Assembly (NCBI GenBank): GCA_900317835.1
Contig: ONIL01000009.1
Coordinates: 1 to 64,000 of the forward strand
Source: an uncultured Prevotellaceae bacterium
GTDB taxonomy: Bacteria; Bacteroidota; Bacteroidia; Bacteroidales; Muribaculaceae
Direction of reading: 5' to 3'
DNA length: 64,000 nt
Shown here in pieces: positions 46,901 to 55,610 of the stretch (position 1 is the first letter of the stretch; each line of letters opens with the position of its first letter). The translations under genes and the position numbers were made by a program. The notes beneath the pieces are model-generated. The model worked only from the letters and a program-made list of their open reading frames with translations. It did not search any database and was not told where the DNA came from.

Positions 46901-49900
46901 ACCCGAAGACAATAGCAATAACTATTATCATCGTGTTTACGACCGTGAAGTCTCTCCGCGAATATATGCTCATGAACATACTGGCTTGCTTGACCGCGAT
47001 GATCGAGAGCTTTTGGAGAGAGATTTCAAGGAGCACCCATCTCCCCAATCGACCAATGTGCTTACTGCGACATCCACGCTAGAAATGGGTATCGACATCG
47101 GTGACTTAAATGTAGTCACCAATACCGGAATACCACCAAAACCTAGCAACTTCCTGCAACGAGTAGGACGTGCAGGACGTAAAGAAGGTTCAGCACTCGT
47201 GCTCAATTATGCCAAAGACGGCAAGCACGACATGTTCTATTTTGCCGAACCACTTTCTATGATTGAGGGCGTAGTCAGTACTCCTGGATGTTTTTTGGGC
47301 GCGCGCGACATTCTGCGTCGCCATTTCTATGCTTTCTGCATTGATTCATGGACGACTGCAGACAAGAACAACAGCATTCCTGAAAAGATTAGATTTCTTG
47401 TGCTGACATACTCTTTGCTGAGCGATGAGCAATTCTTTATCAACCGAATTAACAACTACATTAAGCAGCATCAAGAGCCGCTGATGAAGAAATTTCGCAA
47501 GCAATATTCCGCAGAAATATCTCCTGTCATTGATGAGTTAAACAACAAGCTCAATGATGAATCATTCTTTAAGCGTATCATTGATGAGTTTGAACACCTC
47601 ATTTTCAGAATAGAGCAAATTAGGAGTGAACGCAAAGAGCTTAAGAAAATACTCGATACTATACCTAAAAATGATAAGGATCGCTGCGATGAGATTAAAA
47701 ATCAAAGCAAAGGTCTTAGTTCATTGGAATACACCATCAAGGAGCAAGGTGTGGTTGAGTTTATGACTAACGTTGGCCTTTTGCCGAACTACGCTTTCCC
47801 TGAAACGGGGGTCAAACTATCGGCAACTATTTTCTCTCATCGAGCTAAAGGTGATGACCCTTCAAATACTCCAGAGCCAAAATCTATTGAAATAGTGCGC
47901 CCAGCATCGCAAGGAATTAGAGAATTAGCTCCAGGCAATTACTTCTATAGTCAAAAATTGAAGCTCAATATTAATGGTGTAAACCTTAATGAGCGCAAAG
48001 ATGGCTTGAAAGAAATGCGCTACTGTTCTGATTGCGATGCTATAGCTATAGAAGGCACCGCCGAATATGGCATGAACGCGTGCCCCAAATGTGGCAGTCC
48101 ATCATGGCGAACCAATCACCATCCGTTCTTGCGTTTCACTTCAGCGGTTAGTAGCATGTTCCGCGAAGATGCTGCTATGGATGACAGTTCTGATGACCGT
48201 GACCGCAAGTTGTACAACACGATGAAGCATTATAAATTCAATCATGCTGGTGCTGTAACATCTTACGGTATCAAGAACGTCGCTTTTGGTATTGAGTTCT
48301 GCAAGGATCTTGAAATATACGAGGTCAATTATGGTAGTAGAGAACAGATGGGTGAGAAAATTGAGGTCAACCATGTTCAGCAGATTTCCGGCCACGGATT
48401 TATCACATGCCGCCACTGCGGTAAAAGTGTTGAAGTTATCAACAGCAATACCGAGTTGAAATCGTTGCACTATCCTTACTGCAATCACAAAGATGTTGAT
48501 TTTCCGCCTGATGAAGCACATCGTGATACTTTCTTGCCATTGTTCCTTTACCGAACAATGCAAACTGAGGCAATCAAGGTGCTATTGCCAGTGCAATTGT
48601 TCGACACCGAAGCTTCAACTCAGTTGTTTAAGGCAGGGCTAGAATTGGGTTTACGTTACTACTACAAGAGTTGCCCCGAGCATATTCAAATTGATTCTTA
48701 TCGAGAATACAACCGAGCTACGCAAAACTTCGATAACTATTTGGTTATCTACGATACTATACCTGGTGGCACGGGTTATTTGACAAAACTTTACGATAAA
48801 AAAGAGTTTTCTCGCCTACTGCGAATAAGCTATGAGCATATTCGCGACTGTGAATGCCGCCTTGAGGGGAAAGACGGATGCTATCACTGCATTCTTTCAT
48901 ACGGCAACCAGTGGCAGCGTGAAAACCTTAGCCGTGAGCGAGCTGAAGGATTGTTCCGCCGTATTGTAGATGAATGCGACAACTGGGAAGATGTGAATGG
49001 CAGTATTGGAACAATCACAACAAGTGGCGTTATCGAAGATAGTGAGCTTGAGCTGATCTTTGTCAAGGCAATGAAAAGGATAGCCGACGACAAGCATTGG
49101 ATTTGGGAACGCAAGGCAGATGCCATAAACGAAACATATAGTTACGCCCTAACCGTTGATCAAGATGGTCTCAAAGTGAAGTATAATATCTTCCCTCAAT
49201 ATCGTCTTGGCCCTGCACAAGGTGTTGCGCTTGTCACCAAACCAGACTTTCAGTTAATCTGCGTTTATGCTGAGATTGATGGTAAAGAAATCAGTGTCGA
49301 GCAAGTTCCCCAATGGTCTATCTATCTTGATGGATATGCTTTCCATGCTAGTGAGGAGAACAATGGCTTTGTCAATGACTTCAAACGTCGTGAAGCAATT
49401 CGCTCCTGCCTAAATCCCTTACGCCATACTTGGACGCTTACATGGAGCGACCTCAAATCATTTGTCAAACAAGATGACGTATACGGTGATGACATTGATG
49501 ATGTATTTGTCGCATCACCTGACGCAAATATGCTTGCTGACTTTGAAAACGATCTTTGGCACGAAAAGAATTCATTAAACCGCTTCTTATTCATGCTCAC
49601 TCATCCCGACATAGACATTATCCGTCGTGAAGCATTCAGCCTTATCGCTTCGTGTTGGACGGATGAGAATAAATATATCTCGTCTTATGCACACATCGAA
49701 GAAGCAGTAAAGCAAAATGCAAAAGACGAGTTCAGTGGCATCACAGATGAAGATCAAGATAATTGTCATTTCTTTATCAAAACGAAATTTATACCGAGCA
49801 ATTCTCTCACTAATGGCTCGGCTTGGTTCGCCTACGATGTTGAAGATGACGGCTTTGGTGATAGCATTCGCTACGACTGGGGGTTGAGCGAAATCAAAGG

Positions 49901-50258
49901 CGCAATCAATAAAGAAGAATGGGAAGATTTCTGGCGAAGATATAACATTATTCAATTCTTCGATAATAGCCCAGCAACAACCGAAGTTGAACAAGAAATT
50001 AATGAAGATGAAATTCTCATTTTGTTCCCTGGGCTTGAAGAAGTCGTCAAGCAATTGATTCAGAATAAAATCGGATTTAATACAGATGGTGGTTTTGAAT
50101 TAATTGAAAATGAAATAATTGTTGCAGAAGCTGCAATTAAAATTAATGGTAAGAATATTGTTATAGATAATTTCGATGAAGAAACTGCAACCATTTTTAA
50201 GGATCGAGGTTATCAAGTATTCAATTCCAATACGTTTAATATATCAACAATTAAATAA
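43971..50258 (+). CDS. Giant DEAD/DEAH helicase with DUF1998 (DruE- or DrmA/B-like), 2095 aa
   Basis: Walker A TGTGSGKTE at residues 101-109, LTNFKMLDYGLMQ, FIVLDELHTYDGAQGTDVA near 240, SATIGSG near 277, and the second motor lobe with GIDIGDLNVV near 1040 and QRVGRAGR near 1064. The DUF1998 part follows with cysteine pairs (YCSDCD...CPKCG, near 1350), CRHCG...YCNH, YDTIPGGTGYL near 1594 and CYHCILSYGNQ near 1637. Size and order match DruE of Druantia, or DrmA and DrmB of DISARM fused. The last 85 residues carry the domain shared with the preceding helicase. Likely the main DNA-acting engine of the island. Confidence 0.85.
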   Translation: MLPLQQAYEVRSSVLEYIKATFHFKDADVGKAFYRFIEDEKTGLFKGPYVSLKTPFIKAKDDEVIPLEITPSFKPHRHQVQAFNRLTTRDGHQPQPTLLTTGTGSGKTECFLFPVLDYVYRINQYERQQGVKVIIMYPMNALASDQAKRLAEAIWNDDRLRDKVTAGLFIGEGENPKNHPTQMGEHNIIESRRAIIETVPDILLTNFKMLDYGLMQQKYMDLWKGNIGEKEPMLRFIVLDELHTYDGAQGTDVANLIRRLKLKLNISEGTLTPIGTSATIGSGPESKQLLCSYASDVFGEEFTEDSIIEEHRVAVDDFFSDDLSDFIPIIEQLRKLDTKKTPSTENYIDDARKVWLNDCPNDPIEIGDRLRKLKIARDLLSVTSKGVLTLTLLKEHLGRENLKFQRLLIERPDFATIVIESLLALISEAKLPDDNGKPRFPLLFLQIQLWQRELSGIQRFVQAEPEFTWRDSIPRDERIALPIYYCRDCGSSGWLTTKKETENRYSADSSRINSAFMDGSRDICLLNTATQQHEPILEYNNGELSDNYEDYIHIDDLTIGKKGEPGTLRVRVASRRHLTPRNNAVLDKKCPLCMSDSLSIVGGRTSTLSSVAVSQIMSSDFDTPDGSRRKMLIFSNSVQDAAHLAGFYEVRTFRFLFRQSIQFYLKHVGHAVSLKELQDGFKKFWKERLEGDEYYYRFMPDEYIEKIDLTKNYRTPSGDLSDKFKTEFDLRVDWEICSEFGMMSQLGRTLEKMGSSATFFKEETLQQVFDKLVPWVKANNLEFIAENKELFLRFVNGILHRLRSRGGVDHEFLRLYRTQKLAIPMLNWPRMYDVHFLYKKFGRNRVPHMIGYEFTRKKDEIIDVTSIRNKRSNWFFSYFVKSLFTPTQQVFQPNPEVINEFYQKLLEALSEYGVLDKKEANGITNFAITPDALFVEPQVKAIRCERCESHMFVAKSDTLTEDMHCLDYKCIEGVYNQPEDNSNNYYHRVYDREVSPRIYAHEHTGLLDRDDRELLERDFKEHPSPQSTNVLTATSTLEMGIDIGDLNVVTNTGIPPKPSNFLQRVGRAGRKEGSALVLNYAKDGKHDMFYFAEPLSMIEGVVSTPGCFLGARDILRRHFYAFCIDSWTTADKNNSIPEKIRFLVLTYSLLSDEQFFINRINNYIKQHQEPLMKKFRKQYSAEISPVIDELNNKLNDESFFKRIIDEFEHLIFRIEQIRSERKELKKILDTIPKNDKDRCDEIKNQSKGLSSLEYTIKEQGVVEFMTNVGLLPNYAFPETGVKLSATIFSHRAKGDDPSNTPEPKSIEIVRPASQGIRELAPGNYFYSQKLKLNINGVNLNERKDGLKEMRYCSDCDAIAIEGTAEYGMNACPKCGSPSWRTNHHPFLRFTSAVSSMFREDAAMDDSSDDRDRKLYNTMKHYKFNHAGAVTSYGIKNVAFGIEFCKDLEIYEVNYGSREQMGEKIEVNHVQQISGHGFITCRHCGKSVEVINSNTELKSLHYPYCNHKDVDFPPDEAHRDTFLPLFLYRTMQTEAIKVLLPVQLFDTEASTQLFKAGLELGLRYYYKSCPEHIQIDSYREYNRATQNFDNYLVIYDTIPGGTGYLTKLYDKKEFSRLLRISYEHIRDCECRLEGKDGCYHCILSYGNQWQRENLSRERAEGLFRRIVDECDNWEDVNGSIGTITTSGVIEDSELELIFVKAMKRIADDKHWIWERKADAINETYSYALTVDQDGLKVKYNIFPQYRLGPAQGVALVTKPDFQLICVYAEIDGKEISVEQVPQWSIYLDGYAFHASEENNGFVNDFKRREAIRSCLNPLRHTWTLTWSDLKSFVKQDDVYGDDIDDVFVASPDANMLADFENDLWHEKNSLNRFLFMLTHPDIDIIRREAFSLIASCWTDENKYISSYAHIEEAVKQNAKDEFSGITDEDQDNCHFFIKTKFIPSNSLTNGSAWFAYDVEDDGFGDSIRYDWGLSEIKGAINKEEWEDFWRRYNIIQFFDNSPATTEVEQEINEDEILILFPGLEEVVKQLIQNKIGFNTDGGFELIENEIIVAEAAIKINGKNIVIDNFDEETATIFKDRGYQVFNSNTFNISTIK

Positions 50259-50269
50259 AGAAAGTAAAT

Positions 50270-52390
50270 ATGAGACTCTTTTTTTCAGACTCCTTTTTCG
50301 AGAAGTTAATTGATTTGCCGAAGAATGTGCAGCAGCGTGTGCTTGATTTTCAATGTAAATTTCGTGCGAATTCACAATCTTCAGCTATTCATCTCGAACC
50401 AATATTCAGTTTTAAAGATAGTAATCTGCGTTCTGCCAGAGTAGATCAAGAGTATAGAGCTATTATCGGCTCACTTGGCAATGATAACTTTATGCTCATT
50501 TGGGTAGACAAGCATGACAATGCTTATAGATGGGCTCAAAACAAAAAGTTTGTTTGGAATGATCATACCCAATCCTGCCAGATTATCCCTTTAGTCATAG
50601 AAGAATCTAAAGAATCATTCGATCAAAGTCAAACAAGCAGCAATGAGACATGGATTCTAAAAGATATTGATGACGAAAAACTTCTAAAAATTGGTGTGCC
50701 AGAAGAATTACTGGCTTTAACGCATTCAATTAAGGATTTCGATGATCTAGACAAAAATGAATCCAATCTTCCGAAAGATGCATATGAGAATCTTTTCGCG
50801 CTTTTGGATGAAATCGATGTAGATGATCTGATTGCAGAAATTGAGAATGGCTTAGCTAAAGAAGGGGAAGACTCCTTGTTGTCTAATAACAACAAACGTT
50901 TCTTTGTTGAAATTACAGATGATGAGGTACTTGCTGAGATAGTGGAACAAGGCATGGAAAAATGGCAACTGTTTCTTCATCCATCACAACGCAAGTTAGT
51001 TGACAGCAGCTACAAGGGATCTATTAAAGTGAGTGGCTCAGCTGGTACAGGGAAAACAATTGCTGCGCTTCATAGACTTAAACAGTTAACGACACAACCG
51101 GGAGCAAAAGTATTATTCACCACTTTTACTACTGCTTTATGTGGCAATCTTAGGAAGTTAGTCGAAAAGTTAAATATTCCAACACATCGTTTTGATTTAA
51201 ACAACATCGATAAGGTGTTATTGGATGTTGCTAAGACGAATAATGTTATTCCATCAGACTACGAAATACTTGATTATTCAGGTGGAAACAATCGCAGTAT
51301 AGCACTTTGGCGAGAAGTACTCGAAGAAGAAATAAGCGAGTTTGATGAAGATTTCCTGTATGATGAATATATCGATGTAATCCTTTACTACGATAATAAA
51401 ACACTCAGAGATTACCTTTTGCAGTCAAGAACCGGAAGAACCAAATCTTTAAGCCGTAAGCAACGACTTGAAGTATGGAATCTCAAGGAAAAATATGAAG
51501 CCAAAAAGCGACAAAAAAAGGTTTATGATCGATTGGAACTTTTCAACATGACTGCTTCATATCTGAATGAGCAAGAGATACGACCCTATACGAACGTAAT
51601 CGCAGACGAATTCCAAGATTTCTCGAATCCCGAATTGAGGTTTTTGCGTGCTCTTGTGGACGAAGGTGCAAATGACCTTTTCTTGACAGGTGACCCCTTC
51701 CAACGCATATATAGCGGCCGTAAAATTAACTTCTCCTCCGCTGGTATTAATATCAGAGGAAAGCGTAGCGTTAAACTGAAAGTGAATTATCGAACTACAG
51801 AAGAGATTAAGCGGTTGGCGGTATCAGTAGTAAAGGGTATTCGTGTCGATGACCTTGATGGTGGGGAAGAGAACAATAAAGGCTACGTATCTCTGATGCA
51901 CGGAGAGCCCCCAGTATATAGAATCTACAGATCTAGCAATGAAGAAGTAAAAGGCGTAAGCGATTTATTAGATGAATGCATTAAATGCGGAATCGATCTG
52001 GCAGATATATGTATCGCTGCAAAAACTCGACAGGTCTATAAAGAGATGCAAGATTACTTACATCGTAATAACTTCGATTATAAAGAGCTAAGAGGCGATC
52101 AAAGTAGTGGTGATAAAGGAGGTATCTCCCTCTGCACGTTCCACTCACTAAAAGGACTTGAATTTAAGATTATATTCCTTATAGGTGTGAGTGAACGGAG
52201 TATGCCTTCAAAGGCAATAAACTCTTATCCATTTACAGGATTTGATGCTGCAGATACAAAAGAATATCTCTCGAGCATCCGGTCTCTTTTGTATGTTGCT
52301 ATTACACGTGCTTGCCAACAAGTCTTTATATCAGGCTATGGTGAACCAACGGGTCTTATTAAACAGTCTCCAGACAATGAGCACAGTTGA
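50270..52390 (+). CDS. RelE/ParE-like domain fused to a UvrD-type helicase, 706 aa
   Basis: The first 95 residues (FFEKLIDLPKNVQQRVLDF, SARVDQEYRAIIG, and FMLIWVDKHDNAYRWA) follow the RelE/ParE toxin fold: two helices then a beta sheet with the conserved R-x-x-x-x-Y-R and W-x-x-H-x-x-x-Y. After an acidic linker, an SF1 helicase starts with GSAGTGKT at 255-262, ADEFQDFSNPE near 445, and FHSLKGLEFKII and YVAITRACQQ at 610-675. The gene is AT-rich and begins 11 bases after the giant helicase gene. It closes the co-directional run. The toxin-like part may sense or cut mRNA on ribosomes; this is inference from fold. Confidence 0.75.
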   Translation: MRLFFSDSFFEKLIDLPKNVQQRVLDFQCKFRANSQSSAIHLEPIFSFKDSNLRSARVDQEYRAIIGSLGNDNFMLIWVDKHDNAYRWAQNKKFVWNDHTQSCQIIPLVIEESKESFDQSQTSSNETWILKDIDDEKLLKIGVPEELLALTHSIKDFDDLDKNESNLPKDAYENLFALLDEIDVDDLIAEIENGLAKEGEDSLLSNNNKRFFVEITDDEVLAEIVEQGMEKWQLFLHPSQRKLVDSSYKGSIKVSGSAGTGKTIAALHRLKQLTTQPGAKVLFTTFTTALCGNLRKLVEKLNIPTHRFDLNNIDKVLLDVAKTNNVIPSDYEILDYSGGNNRSIALWREVLEEEISEFDEDFLYDEYIDVILYYDNKTLRDYLLQSRTGRTKSLSRKQRLEVWNLKEKYEAKKRQKKVYDRLELFNMTASYLNEQEIRPYTNVIADEFQDFSNPELRFLRALVDEGANDLFLTGDPFQRIYSGRKINFSSAGINIRGKRSVKLKVNYRTTEEIKRLAVSVVKGIRVDDLDGGEENNKGYVSLMHGEPPVYRIYRSSNEEVKGVSDLLDECIKCGIDLADICIAAKTRQVYKEMQDYLHRNNFDYKELRGDQSSGDKGGISLCTFHSLKGLEFKIIFLIGVSERSMPSKAINSYPFTGFDAADTKEYLSSIRSLLYVAITRACQQVFISGYGEPTGLIKQSPDNEHS

Positions 52391-52799
52391 CATGCTAATT
52401 ACAATGGAATGATTTTTTAATTTTGTCATTGCCTCGGAAACGCAGAGCGTCCCGGGACTTTTATCGGTGAGGAGGGAAACGCCTGGTAGTGATCCCTCCT
52501 TGCTTCGTCTTTGACTTTGCCTCTCTACATGATGGGAGAGGAATTTATATGGGAAGCCGCCATGATGATTTTCTGATGTGACATTGTCCCCGCCGTCGCT
52601 GAGTGTATGACTTTTTCCGGCGCAAATTTTCAGATATTGTCATTTATTCTTACCTTTGTATCGGTTAATGGTAATAACATAGTCCGTTTTCATGACCACC
52701 CATCTTACCAAACAAGTACTCATATCCCTGGTCGAATCAATGTGTGATGTCCAGGATAGAATGATCTCTGACATAGTGTTATTTTTTTAACTCTCAACC
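52391..52799. other. Gap at the end of the operon with hairpins and a new promoter
   Basis: No gene. GGAGGGA (52471-52477) and TCCCTCC (52493-52499) form a hairpin, and CCTCTC/GAGAGG a second one around 52517-52542; either could end the long message, although no T-run follows. TACCTTTG at 52651-52658 is a -7 box for the helicase gene at 52800, leaving a 140-base leader. Confidence 0.45.
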
Positions 52800-55583
52800 A
52801 TGGTATCTCCGCGCACTTTCATTATAGTTAAAGGGCAGCCCAAAGCACTCCAGATCGACCGGATTGAATTGGGCGATAACGGCTTGTATTCTATCAAGTT
52901 CAAGAATAGTTACAAGAGGTACAACTATCGCTATGATGATGTGGTGCAGTTGGCCAATGCTGTGTGGCACGATCCTCAGCATACCAAAGTCTATACCAAT
53001 GGCCGAGAGGAGCACAATGTTTCTGATATCTATTCGTTCAGCCAAGGAGCACTGACCCATTGGCGCATCACGTATGGGAGTGGTTTCGTGAAGGACTATC
53101 TACATGGAACCATCCAGGTCGTGGAGTCATGCCTCGGGGACCCTATCGCAAAAAACACCTTCTGCTACTTGACCCGCGTAGCAAAGGTGAATGATCTGGG
53201 CAAAGACGACGAAAATGAAGCCATTCTGCCCGCGCTATATGAGAAAATAGAGTTTATTGATAAGTCATTGGCGATAGCACCGTATCTGGACCCAGAAAAG
53301 TATAAGGTGAGTAGTCTTCAGTCGAAAGGTGACCTGATATTCCCGTTCGGATGCAATGCCAGCCAGGAAAAGGCCGTCACATCCGCCTTCGAGAAGCAGA
53401 TCAGTGTCATACAAGGCCCTCCGGGAACAGGCAAGACACAAACGATTCTAAATATCATTGCCAATATTTTGATGCAGGACAGGTCGGTGATTGTGGTATC
53501 CAACAACAATTCTGCAACTGCTAACGTCCTGGAGAAGCTACAGGGCTATGGACTCGATTTCTTTGTAGCGCCGTTAGGTAGGCGAGAGAACAAAGAGGAA
53601 TTCATCCAGAACCAGCCAGCAATACCTCAAGAACTGCATTCATGGGAACTCTCCTTCAATGAATCACGAAAGTTGAAGAACAGCACCAAATCCACACTAT
53701 CAAGACTGCGCCATGTGTACGCACTCCAAGAGGAAATGGCGATCTTGAGACAGGAGGAAAAAGCTGTTGAACTGGAATGGGAGTATTTCAAGCGCGATAA
53801 CGGGATTACGGATGATACCTACTCACCCAAGAAGAGAGCCAAATCTCAACGCTTAATGAAACTGTGGCAGCAGTATCAAGCCCGTGCCGAAGGTGAGGAT
53901 TTTGTTTCACAGGGCACCTTAAAGCACCGGCTCAAGTGGGCTTGGCTGAACTTTACCAGAAAGTTTCTATTGGGCATACAATCACCATTCGATCCGGACA
54001 ATGCTCAGCCAACCATCTTGGAACTACAAGCGCTGTATCTCATCGTACGTGGCCGGGAATTGAACAAACGTATAGCCCTCATCGAAAAAGAGCTGTCATC
54101 AATCGATGCTGAGGCGTTGACATCAGATTTGACGGCGCAATCATTATCCTTGTTGAAGGAAGCGCTCTACGGCAAATATCACAAGGAACAAAGGATAGTC
54201 TATGCGGACGTAAAGGAGCTGCACCGATCTGCTAATAATGTGAGCGAACAGTATCCTGTAGTACTCAGCACTACATTCTCAGCTCGGACTTCATTACCCG
54301 ACCATGTCTATGATTACATCATCATGGATGAAGCATCGCAGGTCTCGATCGATACCGGCGCATTAGCCCTTTCATGCGCTAAAAATGCCGTCATAGTCGG
54401 TGACTCGATGCAGCTGCCCAATGTGGTGACCGAAGAAGATAGCCTCAAATACAAAGGTATTTTCAATGAGTTTCGTGTCGCACAGGGATATAACTGCGCC
54501 GATTATTGTTTCCTTCAATCGATATGCACAATCCTTCCAGATGTTGAACAGACGTTGCTGCGAGAACACTATAGATGCCATCCCACAATCATCAACTTCT
54601 GTAACCAGCGTTTCTATGGCGGAAATCTTCTCATCATGACCGCGGACCACGATGAGCCGGATGTGATGATGGCCGTCAAGACTGTACCTGGCCATCATAT
54701 CAGAAACCACTACAACCAGCGTGAGATAGATGTGCTTAAGAACGAGGTACTGCCGCGACTTGCCTCCGGGGAGGATGTGGGAATTATTACGCCGTATAAC
54801 AGCCAGGTACACGAGCTGAACCGCCAACTACCAGACATCGAAGCATCGACCATACACAAGTACCAGGGACGTGAGAAGGATACAATCATCCTGAGTACAG
54901 TAGATGATCAAATCTCAGAATTCAGTGATGATGCCAACCTGATTAATGTCGCTATCTCTCGAGCAAAGAAACGATTCTGTCTTGTTGTGTCGGGTAATGA
55001 GCAAGAGCGAAAGGGTAACATAAGTGATTTGATTGACTACATCGCCTATCACAACCTGTCTATTACCGATAGCAAGATAAGTTCGATATTCGACTATCTC
55101 TACAGCCATTACACCAATGAGAGAATGGCGTTTCTGGCTGAGCACGGTAATATATCAGAATATGATTCCGAGAACCTCACTTATTCATTGCTCGAGAACA
55201 TTCTTGCAGAGTACCCGGATTTTAGCCATCTCGGTATCCTGTGTCATACCCCCGTGCGTAATGTGATCAAGAATTGGGCACTTCTTAACGATGATGAGCG
55301 CAAGTATATTTCCCATTACAGCACTCACCTGGATTTTCTTATCATCAACCATGTCACCAAGAAGCCGGTCATGGCAATAGAGACCGATGGCTATTCATAC
55401 CACAATGATGAAACTGATCAACACCAGCGCGACTTGATGAAAAACCATATACTAGAGGTGTATGGTTTGCCTTTATTGAGATTGAGGACAAACGAGAGCA
55501 ACGAAAAGGAAAGAGTCGTCTCATCATTGCTTAGCATATTGAAGGGGAGCTCACTAACAATCAATCATAGCATTGAATCATGA
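52800..55583 (+). CDS. UPF1-like SF1 helicase with a C-terminal nuclease-like domain, 927 aa
   Basis: QGPPGTGKTQT at residues 204-214, IIMDEASQVS near 507, VGDSMQLPNV, STIHKYQGREKDTI and INVAISRAKKRF near 716 are the SF1B helicase motifs. A helical insertion (residues 290-440) follows the Walker A region. The C-terminus has HLDFLIINHVTKKPVMAIE-TDG...QRDLMKNHIL, the D...E-x-D/K-like core and R-D-x-x-K/N helix of DUF2726/DUF559 (Vsr-like) endonucleases; the helix lysine is retained. It has its own leader and promoter, so it may be an independent defence gene next to the island or an add-on. Confidence 0.8.
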   Translation: MVSPRTFIIVKGQPKALQIDRIELGDNGLYSIKFKNSYKRYNYRYDDVVQLANAVWHDPQHTKVYTNGREEHNVSDIYSFSQGALTHWRITYGSGFVKDYLHGTIQVVESCLGDPIAKNTFCYLTRVAKVNDLGKDDENEAILPALYEKIEFIDKSLAIAPYLDPEKYKVSSLQSKGDLIFPFGCNASQEKAVTSAFEKQISVIQGPPGTGKTQTILNIIANILMQDRSVIVVSNNNSATANVLEKLQGYGLDFFVAPLGRRENKEEFIQNQPAIPQELHSWELSFNESRKLKNSTKSTLSRLRHVYALQEEMAILRQEEKAVELEWEYFKRDNGITDDTYSPKKRAKSQRLMKLWQQYQARAEGEDFVSQGTLKHRLKWAWLNFTRKFLLGIQSPFDPDNAQPTILELQALYLIVRGRELNKRIALIEKELSSIDAEALTSDLTAQSLSLLKEALYGKYHKEQRIVYADVKELHRSANNVSEQYPVVLSTTFSARTSLPDHVYDYIIMDEASQVSIDTGALALSCAKNAVIVGDSMQLPNVVTEEDSLKYKGIFNEFRVAQGYNCADYCFLQSICTILPDVEQTLLREHYRCHPTIINFCNQRFYGGNLLIMTADHDEPDVMMAVKTVPGHHIRNHYNQREIDVLKNEVLPRLASGEDVGIITPYNSQVHELNRQLPDIEASTIHKYQGREKDTIILSTVDDQISEFSDDANLINVAISRAKKRFCLVVSGNEQERKGNISDLIDYIAYHNLSITDSKISSIFDYLYSHYTNERMAFLAEHGNISEYDSENLTYSLLENILAEYPDFSHLGILCHTPVRNVIKNWALLNDDERKYISHYSTHLDFLIINHVTKKPVMAIETDGYSYHNDETDQHQRDLMKNHILEVYGLPLLRLRTNESNEKERVVSSLLSILKGSSLTINHSIES

Positions 55584-55610
55584 GACATAACATCCATCCT
55601 ACATCTGACG

